The notes under the pieces were generated by a model. The model made no database searches. It saw only the letters and a list, made by a program, of their open reading frames with translations, and was not told the DNA's origin. From assembly GCA_964030785.1 (NCBI GenBank), contig OZ034968.1:31209186-31273185 (forward strand): a stretch of DNA of 64,000 bases, read 5' to 3'. This document shows, piece after piece, positions 24,992 through 34,405 of the stretch (position 1 is the first letter of the stretch; each line of letters opens with the position of its first letter). Source of the stretch: Siderastrea siderea. Lineage: Eukaryota > Cnidaria > Anthozoa > Scleractinia > Rhizangiidae. The position numbers and the translations under genes are program-made.

Positions 24992-26287
24992 TCAAGTCAC
25001 TAAATCAAACATCAAATCAACACCCTCATCGGGTGACATGTCATGAACGAGGTCTTCGGGGGGCACCAATGCCTCCAGATCAAAGAAACAAGAGTCCTCC
25101 ACATCCTTCAGTAACTCGGTCCACTCGTCAGGCGTTATGTTCTGCAACAAAGACGAAAAGTCCTCCAAGTCAGGGGGGTCCAAGTCAGGGGGGTCCATGA
25201 CTTGCACACCCCCCGAATCCATATCCGTGAGAGTATAAGAATCTAGAAATGATTCACAAAAAGAAAAGTTCTCAGACATTTTAGGCGTCGATTTCTTAAA
25301 GTCCTCCAAGGGAATGGTCAGTTTCAAGGGACCTAATGCTTTGATTTTCTCTTCCGTTTTCTGTCTCTCTACAGAAGGTAAGGAGGCACAAAAGTCATTC
25401 AAATACGTTTCCAGAGAAGGTTGCGTCCTACAATTAGTCAATACCACCCGCAATGTTTTTGGCCTTTTGGGGCGACGCACGTGCTTCCTTTTGTTGTGGT
25501 AGTACCTTTTAGCGAGCTCCAAGAACCTCTCGCGGTTCGCCCAGTAGTACTCTCTTCTTTGCGCATGCAGTTTCTCATGGTTCGCAGCACGATATGCCCG
25601 ACGAGCCGCCTGTGCTTTGGCCCTTTTATTGTACATCCTTTTGTACGCCAATATTCGTACACGATTCTTTTGACGATATTCACGCGCTTTGGCTCTCAAA
25701 CGTTCCCGATGTTTCTCTCTATACTTCCGATCGTATTCGGCACAACGTGCTCGGTTCTTTTGGACCCATTTTTTTTTGCTGGCATTCCGTTGCTCCTTAT
25801 GCGTCTCCTCATAACGCCTTTTGGACTCCCGCACTCGATCCGGATATTGTTCTTGGTATCGTTTTTTGGCAGCACGCACTTTCTCAGGGTACTTGCGTCG
25901 GTAGCAGGCTTTTTTCACAATATTCCTCGCTCGGGCTTTCTCTGGGTAACGGTCCTTGTACCTAGCTTTTTTGATTGCGTTCCGTCTCCGTCGTCGTTCG
26001 TCTTTCGTCAGTAACTCTGTCGTTTCGTCGTCGTCGTTCGGGTCATTGTCGGGAACATAGTCTATGTCGTTCAAGTCCTCGTCTGGGTCAGAGTCGTTAA
26101 GGTCGTCGTCGTCGTCGTTGTTTTGTTGGTACTTCACGGGGGGTCTGCGACGGTGGCTGCGGCGGAGGCCCTCGTTTCCGGCAGACATTGGGCGATGGGG
26201 GCGGTGCTGGCGGAGGTGTCCGTGGTCTCTTGAATTGGTACCTCCAGTAATCACAACAATAGTCGAGCCCCTCCACAAACCACTCAC
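24992..26287 (-). CDS. Basic-repeat protein with acidic C-terminus, likely regulator
   Basis: 431 residues. The N-terminus holds an Asp-rich stretch (NNDDDDDLNDSDPDED). Residues about 95-270 repeat a 12-20 residue basic unit of the type R(Y/K)..(Y/H)PEK.RA..K(R/K)(Y/R). The last 150 residues are acidic with hydrophobic spacing (SFCESFLDSYTLTDMD, DFSSLLQNITPDEWTELLKDVEDSCFFDLEAL), like transcription activation regions. DNA-binding basic repeats plus an activation domain suggest a viral transcription regulator; no known family is recognised. Its start overlaps the 139-residue frame by 191 bp, so the two may be joined by splicing. Confidence 0.55.
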   Translation of the reverse strand: MSGLWRGSTIVVITGGTNSRDHGHLRQHRPHRPMSAGNEGLRRSHRRRPPVKYQQNNDDDDDLNDSDPDEDLNDIDYVPDNDPNDDDETTELLTKDERRRRRNAIKKARYKDRYPEKARARNIVKKACYRRKYPEKVRAAKKRYQEQYPDRVRESKRRYEETHKEQRNASKKKWVQKNRARCAEYDRKYREKHRERLRAKAREYRQKNRVRILAYKRMYNKRAKAQAARRAYRAANHEKLHAQRREYYWANRERFLELAKRYYHNKRKHVRRPKRPKTLRVVLTNCRTQPSLETYLNDFCASLPSVERQKTEEKIKALGPLKLTIPLEDFKKSTPKMSENFSFCESFLDSYTLTDMDSGGVQVMDPPDLDPPDLEDFSSLLQNITPDEWTELLKDVEDSCFFDLEALVPPEDLVHDMSPDEGVDLMFDLVT

Positions 26288-26516
26288 AGGTCATTTGAGG
26301 GTAGCACTGTGAATGAAAGGGAGCCGCCTGTTCTCTTCGACGTCTCTGGGCTTCGACTTTTTCCGGCTCCAGCTCCTTTAAACGTTCCGCAAACTCAGCG
26401 AACTGATCGTCCTTCAGCAAAAACTCCCTCTTTACTTTCTTCAAAATGTCTTCGACTTCTAAGTCGAGCTCGAACTCTTCAAAGGTCTCTAACAAATTCT
26501 CATGGCCAGAGTCCAT
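26097..26516 (-). CDS. Cys-containing early protein overlapping the basic-repeat gene
   Basis: 139 residues. An acidic helical N-terminus (ETFEEFELDLEVEDILKKVKREF), a Cys/Trp segment CYPQMTCEWFVEGLDYCCDYW, then a Pro/Arg-rich end (PPPAPPPSPN, KQRRRRRP). TATAAAAC on the minus strand at 26547-26554 lies 31 bp upstream. It probably is the first coding exon or gene of the leftward early unit. No LxCxE motif is present. Function unknown. Confidence 0.55.
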   Translation of the reverse strand: MDSGHENLLETFEEFELDLEVEDILKKVKREFLLKDDQFAEFAERLKELEPEKVEAQRRRREQAAPFHSQCYPQMTCEWFVEGLDYCCDYWRYQFKRPRTPPPAPPPSPNVCRKRGPPPQPPSQTPREVPTKQRRRRRP

Positions 26517-26546
26517 GTTGAGATGTTCCAGCCCGAGGATCGATCT

Positions 26547-26713
26547 GTTTTATAGTCTCTCATTCGTTCCCATCATGCCCATGGACCCCCCATTAGAGAG
26601 GGGGGAGGGGGGTCCCCCCACCCCGTCCCACCCCTCCCTAGGACACCCTGTGTCCAGGTAAGGTCATTGGCTCCTTCCCCTCCCGCGTGACATTTTGGTT
26701 CTCTATAAAAAAA
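26547..26713. promoter_or_regulatory. Bidirectional promoter for PolB and the leftward early genes
   Basis: It has TATAAAAC facing left (26547-26554) and TATAAAAAAA facing right (26704-26713). Between them are the G/C palindrome GGGGGGTCCCCCC (26607-26619), the small palindrome GGACACCCTGTGTCC (26641-26655), an inverted CCAAT (CATTGG) and CGCGTGAC. Read leftward, the series GTCACGCGGGAGGGGA..CCAATGA..GGGGGGACCCCCC-TATA matches the module at 10040-10167. Confidence 0.7.
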
Positions 26714-26745
26714 CGAACCCCGATCTCCAGTGAGTTCATCTGATC

Positions 26746-29700
26746 ATGTCCTCTCACGAAGACGACAATGTAGCGGGGCCAAGCGGCCTCGCTACACGTG
26801 AGATCATGTCAATGCTTGGTTTGGAGATAAGTGATTCAGAAGACGACACAAATTCCTGTGTGGGACCTTTGATTTCGACCGACAGTGACGACGACATTTG
26901 TCAAGAGGCCTTGGACCAATGGGAACAAAGTGGGGGTGGATTGGATCCCTCTGCGCACGTTACCTTCCAATTTGACTTAGAACCTTTTGTGAATTGGACG
27001 AGTGATCGCATGGGGGTACAAGAACGTCATTTCAAGACCCAGTTACGTCAAAGGGGGACCTTGATTCCAGGTCAAAACATTACCGAAGCTCTCCAAGATG
27101 GATTACGTCGAGCCGTCGATCAAGTGTTAACCACTACCCCCGACCTCCACGATCAAGATCGCCTCTACTTTACAATAGCATCCGATCGCCTGCACAATAA
27201 TTTTCAGGGGTGGGGATTACGTGCAGGTGAATGGCGTCGAGACACAGAGCGTGTGGAAGCTCTGTTCCAACGTTTAGCCCAAGCCCTCAACAGCAACGAA
27301 CAATTTGAAATGGATGACTCCTTTCAAGTCTCCATCACTCAAGTCCATCATGCTCCTCAAGGCACCGGCAAACCCCGTCGTGGGAAACCAGGTCATCCTA
27401 CCATGACCATGTTGACAACCAACAAACGGTCTGTCATAACAATTACCAACGACGATGACCTCTGCTGTGCCAGAGCCCTTTTCACCGCCAAAGCTCGCGT
27501 GGACCAGCACCCGAAATGGGAATCAATTCGAAAAGGAAGTCAACTCCAGAGAACCTTAGCTTGGGACCTCCAGAGTGAAGCCAAGGTACCCTTCGGTCCC
27601 TGTGGGTATGATGCCTTGACCCAATTCAGTCAAGCCCCGTCCCTCACCGGTTACCAGATCATCCTGGTGGATGCACAGCGATCGTTTCACATCACGACGT
27701 TTGGACCCCTTTCTGACAAACAACTGATCCTACTGCACAACAAAGACCATTATGATGTCATCACAAAATTGCCGGGGTTTTTCGGGTCCAGTTATGTGTG
27801 TGCAGATTGTTGGAAACCCTATGACCATGAGGGACTGCATCGATGCACCAAAACCAAGTTGTGCGGAGCCTGTCGACAGAAAGATTGTCCAGACTTTCAA
27901 CATGCTTACCCCCGACACCTGAAAGCCACTCAACGTTGCGAGTCGTGTCATCGGGACTTTTTCGGACCCGCGTGTTTCGAAGCCCATGCCAGCAAGACCC
28001 ATGCGGGCAAACCCTCCACGGGCCTCCAGTCCTCCGTGTGCTCTCAACGATACCGATGCCCTGACTGTTATCAACAAAATGTGGGCTTGTCCCGCATTCA
28101 ACGTCACCGTTGTTTCCACGTGGATTGCCCTTCTTGTCATCAGTACGTCCACGCCGACGACCACCGTTGTTTTATACAAAAAGCCCCCAAACCTCAAGAC
28201 GAAAAGAAGAGAAAGAGGACCCGTCAAAAAGGTCCTCGCGCCAAACGAGGTGCCGCCGCCGCGGAACCCCATGCCTCCGAGGACGAGGAGGAAGACCTGC
28301 CTCCCTTACACGTCTTCTTTGATATCAAAGCCATGCAACCCCACGAAAAACACATTGCCAATCTCGTCGTGGCCGAAACCGAAGACAACGATGAACCCAA
28401 GCCTTTCCCAGGTCCCACTTGTATCCGTGACTTTCTGGAATGGTTGGATACCTTGACTCTTCACGATACCCGTCAAGTCAATGTCATCGCCCATAATTTT
28501 CAAGGGTACGATGGGTACTTTATCATCCAAGAATACTATAGTGACAACCGCATCGTCCAACAACTCCGCAACGGGTGTAAACTCTTAGAGATCAAGCATG
28601 ACCGCATCCGGTTCATTGATTCGATGAGTTTCTTCCAGATGCCCCTCTCCGCGTTTCCCAAAACCTTTGGTTTGACAGAACTCTGCAAAGGGTATTTCCC
28701 CCACAAGTTCAACGTACCCAGTGATTATTATCAAAACTACGTGGGCATCCTCCCATCACGCGATTACTACATGCCTGAGGCCATGACACTCGAAGGCAGA
28801 CAAGCCTTTGAAACCTGGCATCAAGAACAACGCGACCAGGGTGTGGTGTTTCATTTCCAAAAAGAGTTGTTGGCCTATTGCAGTTCCGATGTACGACTCC
28901 TCAAACAAGGATGTCTGACTTTCAAACGCATGTTTGAAGACTTAACAGGCTTCAATCCCTTCGATCACGTCACCATTGCCTCCGCTTGTAATCGAGATTT
29001 ACGTATGAACCGGATGATCCCGAACAGTATTGCCAGCGAACCCGCTGGTCATAAGGGGTGGAGAAACAACATCAACCAGTCCCTCCCAGCCCTTCAATGG
29101 TTAACCTGGTGCGATCACCAACTACGTCAACACGCCCTCCAAGATCTTACCCCCGACGATCTCTTGGCCAGGGCCAATCCAGACCCACAGTACATCCAAC
29201 ATGTCCGAAATGAAGGCGAGTATAAGATCCCCGGGACCAACTTCCATGTGGATGGTTATTGCCCCGACACCCACACCGTCTACGAATTTCAAGGGTGTTT
29301 CACCCACGGATGCCCTACCTGTTATCCCCATCGCCACGAAAAACATCCCCGCAACTATGATCTGACGATGCATGACCTCTATGACTTCACCCAAGACAAA
29401 GTCCAAAAGCTTACCAAGCAAGGGTACAACGTCATTCAAATGTGGGGATGTGAATGGGACCACCTCCTAAAAACCCACCCAGAGATCGACTCCTTCGTCC
29501 GGGAACTCAACTTTATCCAACCTCTTCAACCTCGGGACGCTTTCTGTGGAGGTCGTACCAATGCCATCAAACTCTACCATCATATCACCCCCGGCCAAAA
29601 AATTCACTACATCGATGTCACCTCCTTGTACCCATGGGTGAACAAGAAGTCTGTGTACCCCAAAGGACATCCCACCATCCATTCTCAACCGGGTCACACT

Positions 29701-30903
29701 AACATACACCAGTACTTTGGACTCATCCAATGCAAAGTCCTGCCTCCCCGTGAATTGTACCATCCCGTGCTGCCTTACCGTCATGACGACAAACTGCTCT
29801 TTCCCCTCTGTGCCCGTTGTGTGGAAGAAGAAATGGACAAACCTCTTTTGGACAGATCCTATCATTGCCCTCACACCGACGAACAACGCGCCCTCACCAG
29901 TACCTGGTGCAGTCCCGAATTAGAGAAAGCCGTCGAATTCGGGTACCAAGTCCAATACATCTATGAAGTCTGGCATTTTGAAGAAACCTGTGAGGGCCTC
30001 TTCGCCGATTATGTCAACACCTGGCTTAAAATCAAACAAGAAGCTAGTGGGTGGCCTAAGGAGGACATGTCCGAAGAAGAAAAAAGGAAATACATTCAGC
30101 ATTACTATGAGAAGGAGGGTATCCAGTTAGAATACGACAACATCGAATACAACCCAGGCCTGCGTACCCTAGCTAAGCTGATGTTGAACTCCATGTGGGG
30201 CAAGTTTGGACAACGCCTCAACAAGACCCAAATCCAAGCCTTTGATGATCCTCATGCCTTCCACTGTTTCTTGGATACCGATGCCTTAGACGTACGTCAC
30301 GTGTCCGTCATCAACAACCACATGGTCGAAGTACATTACCAAAACCAAAAAGAGGACATCCGCGTCTCACCCAACCTCAACATTTTTGTGGCCTGCTTCA
30401 CCACCTGCCACGCCCGCCTTAAATTGTATGACGCCCTGCAACGCTTAGGGGAGAGAGTCCTCTACTTTGACACCGACTCCATCATCTACCTGGAGGAAAC
30501 ACCCACTCAATTCCAACCTACCTTGGGTTCCTATCTAGGGGACTTCGCCTCCGAATTAAAGGACGATGAATACATCCAAGAATTTGCCAGTGGAGGACCC
30601 AAGAACTATGGGTATACTACTAATAAAGGAAAAGTGAAATGCAAGGTCAGAGGCTTCCGACTCAACAGTGAAGGACACACCCAGTTGAATTACGACGTCA
30701 TGCGTCAAAATGTCCAAGATGAAATCCAGAAACCCCTTTCCAAACCACGGGAAATCCAAGTCACCAAAAGTCATCACATTGTCCGGAACCCGAAAAACTA
30801 CACTTTGCTCACTCAACCCCAACACAAATGGTATCGCTTGGTGTATGACAAAAGAGTCATCGATCCCCACACCTTCAAGACCTACCCCTATGGATACCAG
30901 TGA
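26746..30903 (+). CDS. Protein-primed family B DNA polymerase
   Basis: 1385 residues, full Polinton length. A long N-terminal region (about 1-340) of unknown role is followed by a Cys/His-rich block (about 350-490, several CxxC pairs). The exonuclease has Exo I VFFDIKAMQ at about 525-531, Exo II HNFQGYDGYF (Asp589) and Exo III YCSSDV (Asp715). A PD-(D/E)xK-like insert (VDGYCPDTHTVYEFQGCFTHGC) follows. Polymerase motifs are intact: A DVTSLYP (Asp957), B KLMLNSMWG (Lys1144) and C YFDTDS (Asp1242, Asp1244). In Exo I the usual D-x-E reads D-I-K (Lys528), so proofreading may be lost by one G-to-A change. It replicates the linear genome from a protein primer at the TIRs. Confidence 0.95.
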   Translation: MSSHEDDNVAGPSGLATREIMSMLGLEISDSEDDTNSCVGPLISTDSDDDICQEALDQWEQSGGGLDPSAHVTFQFDLEPFVNWTSDRMGVQERHFKTQLRQRGTLIPGQNITEALQDGLRRAVDQVLTTTPDLHDQDRLYFTIASDRLHNNFQGWGLRAGEWRRDTERVEALFQRLAQALNSNEQFEMDDSFQVSITQVHHAPQGTGKPRRGKPGHPTMTMLTTNKRSVITITNDDDLCCARALFTAKARVDQHPKWESIRKGSQLQRTLAWDLQSEAKVPFGPCGYDALTQFSQAPSLTGYQIILVDAQRSFHITTFGPLSDKQLILLHNKDHYDVITKLPGFFGSSYVCADCWKPYDHEGLHRCTKTKLCGACRQKDCPDFQHAYPRHLKATQRCESCHRDFFGPACFEAHASKTHAGKPSTGLQSSVCSQRYRCPDCYQQNVGLSRIQRHRCFHVDCPSCHQYVHADDHRCFIQKAPKPQDEKKRKRTRQKGPRAKRGAAAAEPHASEDEEEDLPPLHVFFDIKAMQPHEKHIANLVVAETEDNDEPKPFPGPTCIRDFLEWLDTLTLHDTRQVNVIAHNFQGYDGYFIIQEYYSDNRIVQQLRNGCKLLEIKHDRIRFIDSMSFFQMPLSAFPKTFGLTELCKGYFPHKFNVPSDYYQNYVGILPSRDYYMPEAMTLEGRQAFETWHQEQRDQGVVFHFQKELLAYCSSDVRLLKQGCLTFKRMFEDLTGFNPFDHVTIASACNRDLRMNRMIPNSIASEPAGHKGWRNNINQSLPALQWLTWCDHQLRQHALQDLTPDDLLARANPDPQYIQHVRNEGEYKIPGTNFHVDGYCPDTHTVYEFQGCFTHGCPTCYPHRHEKHPRNYDLTMHDLYDFTQDKVQKLTKQGYNVIQMWGCEWDHLLKTHPEIDSFVRELNFIQPLQPRDAFCGGRTNAIKLYHHITPGQKIHYIDVTSLYPWVNKKSVYPKGHPTIHSQPGHTNIHQYFGLIQCKVLPPRELYHPVLPYRHDDKLLFPLCARCVEEEMDKPLLDRSYHCPHTDEQRALTSTWCSPELEKAVEFGYQVQYIYEVWHFEETCEGLFADYVNTWLKIKQEASGWPKEDMSEEEKRKYIQHYYEKEGIQLEYDNIEYNPGLRTLAKLMLNSMWGKFGQRLNKTQIQAFDDPHAFHCFLDTDALDVRHVSVINNHMVEVHYQNQKEDIRVSPNLNIFVACFTTCHARLKLYDALQRLGERVLYFDTDSIIYLEETPTQFQPTLGSYLGDFASELKDDEYIQEFASGGPKNYGYTTNKGKVKCKVRGFRLNSEGHTQLNYDVMRQNVQDEIQKPLSKPREIQVTKSHHIVRNPKNYTLLTQPQHKWYRLVYDKRVIDPHTFKTYPYGYQ

Positions 30904-30992
30904 AAGCCCAAACAAGATCGTGGACCCTCTATTGAACATTAAGGAACACTCAGGAAAAACATTTTTTCTCAGTTATTGTAAACAAACGTATA

Positions 30993-30998
30993 ACAATA
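30993..30998 (+). terminator. Poly(A) signal AATAAA after PolB
   Basis: AATAAACGTG about 90 bp after the PolB stop and before the right TIR. Confidence 0.6.
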
Positions 30999-31038
30999 AA
31001 CGTGATTTATTCATTTTGTGTTGTTTTCACTCCAAGGG

Positions 31039-31292
31039 TTACCCCCGTTCCCAAAATTGGACTTTGGACTTGGAGCCCGCGTTTTCTCAGCGGTTTTACT
31101 TCCCCTTGAGCCCACGATCCTTTTTTCACATTGCTCCGCGGTTTCCCAATCAAAAACACGTGACTTCCGGTTGTATGAGCCCGCGATCCTTTTTTTTCCA
31201 CTGGTCAGCGGTTTCCCATTCCACTTCCGGTGATGACGTCACTCGACCAATCAGAAGCCAGTATTTTCCCTATACGGGCGCAATGTACTACT
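31039..31292 (-). repeat. Polinton right terminal inverted repeat
   Basis: Reverse complement of 8620-8873 with no difference that I can find, including the A8 tract. It carries the same CRE, ETS-type and E-box sites. There is no TATA box inside it on this side. Confidence 0.9.
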
Positions 31293-31298
31293 TTAGAC
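31293..31298. repeat. Polinton target-site duplication, right copy (TTAGAC)
   Basis: Matches 8614-8619 and directly follows the right end ...ATGTACTACT. Confidence 0.95.
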
Positions 31299-31514
31299 TG
31301 GGATGAAGAGGAAGAGAGCGAGAAGGAAGATTACACTGATGAAGAGAGTGATGAAGAGGAACTCCTAATCAAAGATATTTTAGGTAATCTTTCGCAGGCA
31401 GTTTCCAGAAAACGTGCTCAGGGTCCGAAATTAACTTTTGAAGTAGGTTGCCCATTGGACAACCATCTTTTCAGATCTAGGCGTCCGAGATTAAATCTAG
31501 TCGTCAAACAATAA
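31299..31514 (+). pseudogene. Remainder of the older gene split by the Polinton
   Basis: Continues in phase from the codons at 8602-8619. It is strongly acidic at first (WDEEEESEKEDYTDEESDEEE), then reads LLIKDILGNLSQAVSRKRAQ and ends RSRRPRLNLVVKQ, with TAA inside an AATAAA signal. The whole gene would be about 77 residues. With homologues of virus-element genes directly upstream, it was most likely a gene of an older endogenous virus. I do not recognise the family. Confidence 0.65.
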
Positions 31515-31624
31515 ACCATAACTTAATAAAATCAAAGTGAAGTATTTAGTATTGCACAGCAAAATAAAATGAATGACATACAATGATTGTTTGTGTTTTG
31601 TCCATCAATGTAAAATCAAGTTGT

Positions 31625-32050
31625 TCATTTCTGAGTGTCATCATCATCATCATCGTCATCAACATGTACAATGGCATTCATTTCCCTTTGACGGGGGCCA
31701 TAAGGTTGAATTCTGGGGCGTCTTGCCCTTGTCCCAGCATTCCACCACAAAAGAACTCCTGGCATTGGGTTGAAATCTTCAATCTTCCCAACTCCAGGTC
31801 CACATAGCTTGAGGCTAGTTAAGCCACGGTCGACCAGTTTTCCACTGTGACTGAAATTTTCGAAGCGGTGAGTTTTGCTGAGGCTCCGAGGCTTCCGTTC
31901 GCTTTTTCTTGTTTTCTGATTCTGCCCTAGTTTCTCCTTCTGAATCTTTTCGTTTTCTTTCACCAACCTTTGTTTTCTCAGATGCGTTACATGTAAAATA
32001 CTGTAACAAAGTGTTACGCTTCTCTGAATTCGCCATTTTAGGAAAAGCAC
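31625..32050 (-). pseudogene. Decayed minus-strand coding region, two frames
   Basis: One frame (starting MANSEKRNTLLQYFTCNASE near 32035) has a basic middle and QSQWKTGRPWLN at about 31820, which resembles the FQ..W....PWL start of TTF/DUF4371-type zinc-finger genes related to hAT transposases. The other frame ends NPMPGVLLWWNAGTRARRPRIQPYG...VHVDDDDDDDD. Whether they form one spliced gene or two relics cannot be settled. Confidence 0.4.
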
Positions 32051-32469
32051 ATGGCATACACATCCGGGAATTTTTAAGAGTTTGGGTGTTACTGCTCAGC
32101 GGTAGAACACAAAGAAAGATGGCGGAGAAAACAAATGTTCGTGTGCGAATCATAACGAATGGACTGGCTATTATACTGTTCCATTTCTCGTGCAGAAACC
32201 TCGACCCAAGATTATAATTTTTAAGGTCTTTAGCCTAAACTGTTTATATCTTCAAGAGGCTGGGAGCTTGAATTATGGTCGTCCAGTGGGCAACCATATT
32301 CTGCAATTTGGTCGTCAGTGTTAAATTCTGGTAGTCTCTGACGACTGGACGACCGTAAATTTCGGACCCTGATTGTGCTTCTGAACTCTTGCATAGTATG
32401 GCCACTTCCAAAGATATCTTGTTTTGGACACCCCGCGGGTAATTACTCCAGCGACAGCGGATAATTCCA

Positions 32470-33064
32470 GTGACAAGCGTCTCAGAGCTGGTCCAGTATA
32501 TGTTACTTCCACATAACGGTGATGTAGCCAAACCTCGTCCACTCAACACCTTCCTAGATGGACTGGCAGAGCTGGGGGTCGATAAGAATTTGATAAAAAA
32601 TAAGAAAATGCTAAGTGATTTGTTAGAAAATGAAAATGGAGATAATGAAGACTCCAAATTCAATGCTAACGAGGGACAATCTACAGACAGCAATGAGGAG
32701 GAGGAAACAGCTTCTGATAGTAGTCAGGCCCAAGAGTCTGAAAACAGTGACCAGGAAGCCGAAAGCGAAATAGAAGCTGAGAATAGCGACTCTGAAAGCA
32801 CACCATTCGTACAGGAGAAAGATCTAAATCCATGTCAACACTGTGAAGGCTTGAATGTTTATCACACTGCAGTCATGACAAGTCCCAAGTGCTTTTTGCA
32901 TGATAACCGTGAAATGGATACCCTGTATGCAGTCACAATATTCCTATAGTTCGAAAACATGTGAAAGAAGAAATTGACAGATGTTTTGATTGTGGAGCTG
33001 TTACAAACTACAACCCGAAGAAGTCAAAGGAGTCTTTTTACCCTCCCAAAGAAAGAGACAATTA
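32470..33064 (+). pseudogene. Acidic coding relic with paired Cys motifs
   Basis: The frame from 32470 encodes 159 residues: SELVQYMLLPHNGDVAKPRP, then a long Glu/Ser/Asp region, then CQHCEGLNVYHTAVMTSPKC. After a frame change near 32930 it continues IVRKHVKEEIDRCFDCGAVTNYNPKKSKE to TAA at 33064, with AATAAAAGG about 50 bp later. The CxxC pairs suggest a zinc site. No family recognised; it may be a decayed host gene. Confidence 0.45.
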
Positions 33065-33118
33065 AGTCTCCACTATTGAGTTTGCCTTGTACTTGAATTG
33101 TTGAGCGATTAAAATAAA

Positions 33119-33705
33119 AGGTAATTTTTTTAGTGAATATCTGTGTGTTTGATATCTAATCAGAGATCTTTATGGCCTACATGCCATTCGATAAAAATAA
33201 ACAATTGAATGAGCGACGGCTAAATGTACGTATGAGAGCCCTAAATACTTTTCATTTAGTTTAGGGTTGGTAGAAATCTGCTTCAGTGGGCTTAAACTAT
33301 TAAGAGCCTTTGAAATTACAACTCAGTTTGTACATCTTTATTCTTTGGACAGTGTTACGGATGTGTAATAAAAGACGTGGAACCCAGAAATTCTATCACT
33401 AACGATATTTATTATATCAAAACAACAACTGAAGAAACTTACAATGGGAGCGATTACTAGGTACAAACTCTTACAAATCTACTCTTGATCTAAAACTTAC
33501 GGTTGAAATTTGGCTGCCTTTCCCTTTTATTTTTATATTTCTGGAAAGCAGGTCTAATGACTCAATCGGGTTTACAGCAGCATGTATCTCCCCGGATTCG
33601 AAATGCGAGTTCCTTTATGAAAATTTCATAAAATTTTGTACTGTCTATAAATTGAGTTTATTATCCAGAAGCTTCACAGCGAAAGTTTTACCGCAAACAA
33701 CAGCC
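33119..33705. other. AT-rich, no gene seen
   Basis: No coding signal. TGTTACGGATGTGTAATAAAAGACGTGGAACC at about 33352 has the look of an old LTR or transposon edge, but I find no partner. Confidence 0.3.
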
Positions 33706-34405
33706 GAAGATTACGGGGGGTGACAACTCTAAGAAGGGCTGTTTGAGCAATAGCACGTGTAAATGAAAGTCCTCCCGAAATTTTGTAGTATCCTCCCGAT
33801 ATTTCCAGAGACGGTCCCGCAAAAATTTCAAACTTCACGAGGTTTAACCTTGTTCAAGAAAGTATTTAGAGTTTTTGTGCTTTTTACTCGAGTATCCTCT
33901 CCTATTCATGTGTTACTCGCATGCTTATCAAAAACTTTCGTAATCAAGAATATCGGGTAACAATTTATTTGACAGTGTCGTACATGGCAATATACGTAAC
34001 ATATAACGTACCGTCTTAAAACTGATCGAACTAATATACACCATAAATTTTCGCTTCTTTGTAAAATTAACATATTGAATGCACCGACTATTGGCAACGT
34101 AACAAATTTGCTACAAATATTAGTTAAATTTAACCCGCAGAAAAAGGTATTGTCTCAATGATAAAAGCAAGCAAAAGCATCATTGTCAGCAGTATATCGA
34201 TTTCTTTCATCAGATCTGTTGATGCTACACTAACACCATATTTGCTTGCAGTCTTTTTTCAAAACGCAGAAACTAATCTTTAGAAATCCTACAACTTACG
34301 CCAAATAATGACAATTTTCTAAAGAAAATTTCTCACGTGATGCCATCGATCAGATAGTTTTCTACAAGCGTGTCCCTTGAAAGTAGGAAGTGCGTTTGGG
34401 TCCTG

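Larger units (their letters stand above)
8620..31292 (+). mobile_element. Polinton/Maverick (adintovirus-type) element, 22,673 bp
   Basis: A complete element: 254 bp terminal inverted repeats, 6 bp TSD, protein-primed DNA polymerase B, retroviral-type integrase, adenain-type protease, packaging ATPase and a double jelly-roll-type major capsid protein. These define a Polinton able in principle to make virions. The TIRs show no mismatch to my eye, implying recent insertion or gene conversion. At least four lesions are visible: a TGA at 10535, a TAG at 13874, a frameshift near 16555 and a MULE insertion at 23100. The copy is therefore probably not autonomous. A possible fifth weak point is the exonuclease residue change in the polymerase. 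Confidence 0.95.

Noticed and set aside
26097..26516. LxCxE-type Rb-binding oncoprotein
   Set aside because: The Cys-rich segment was inspected but contains no L-x-C-x-E; I keep only a neutral description.
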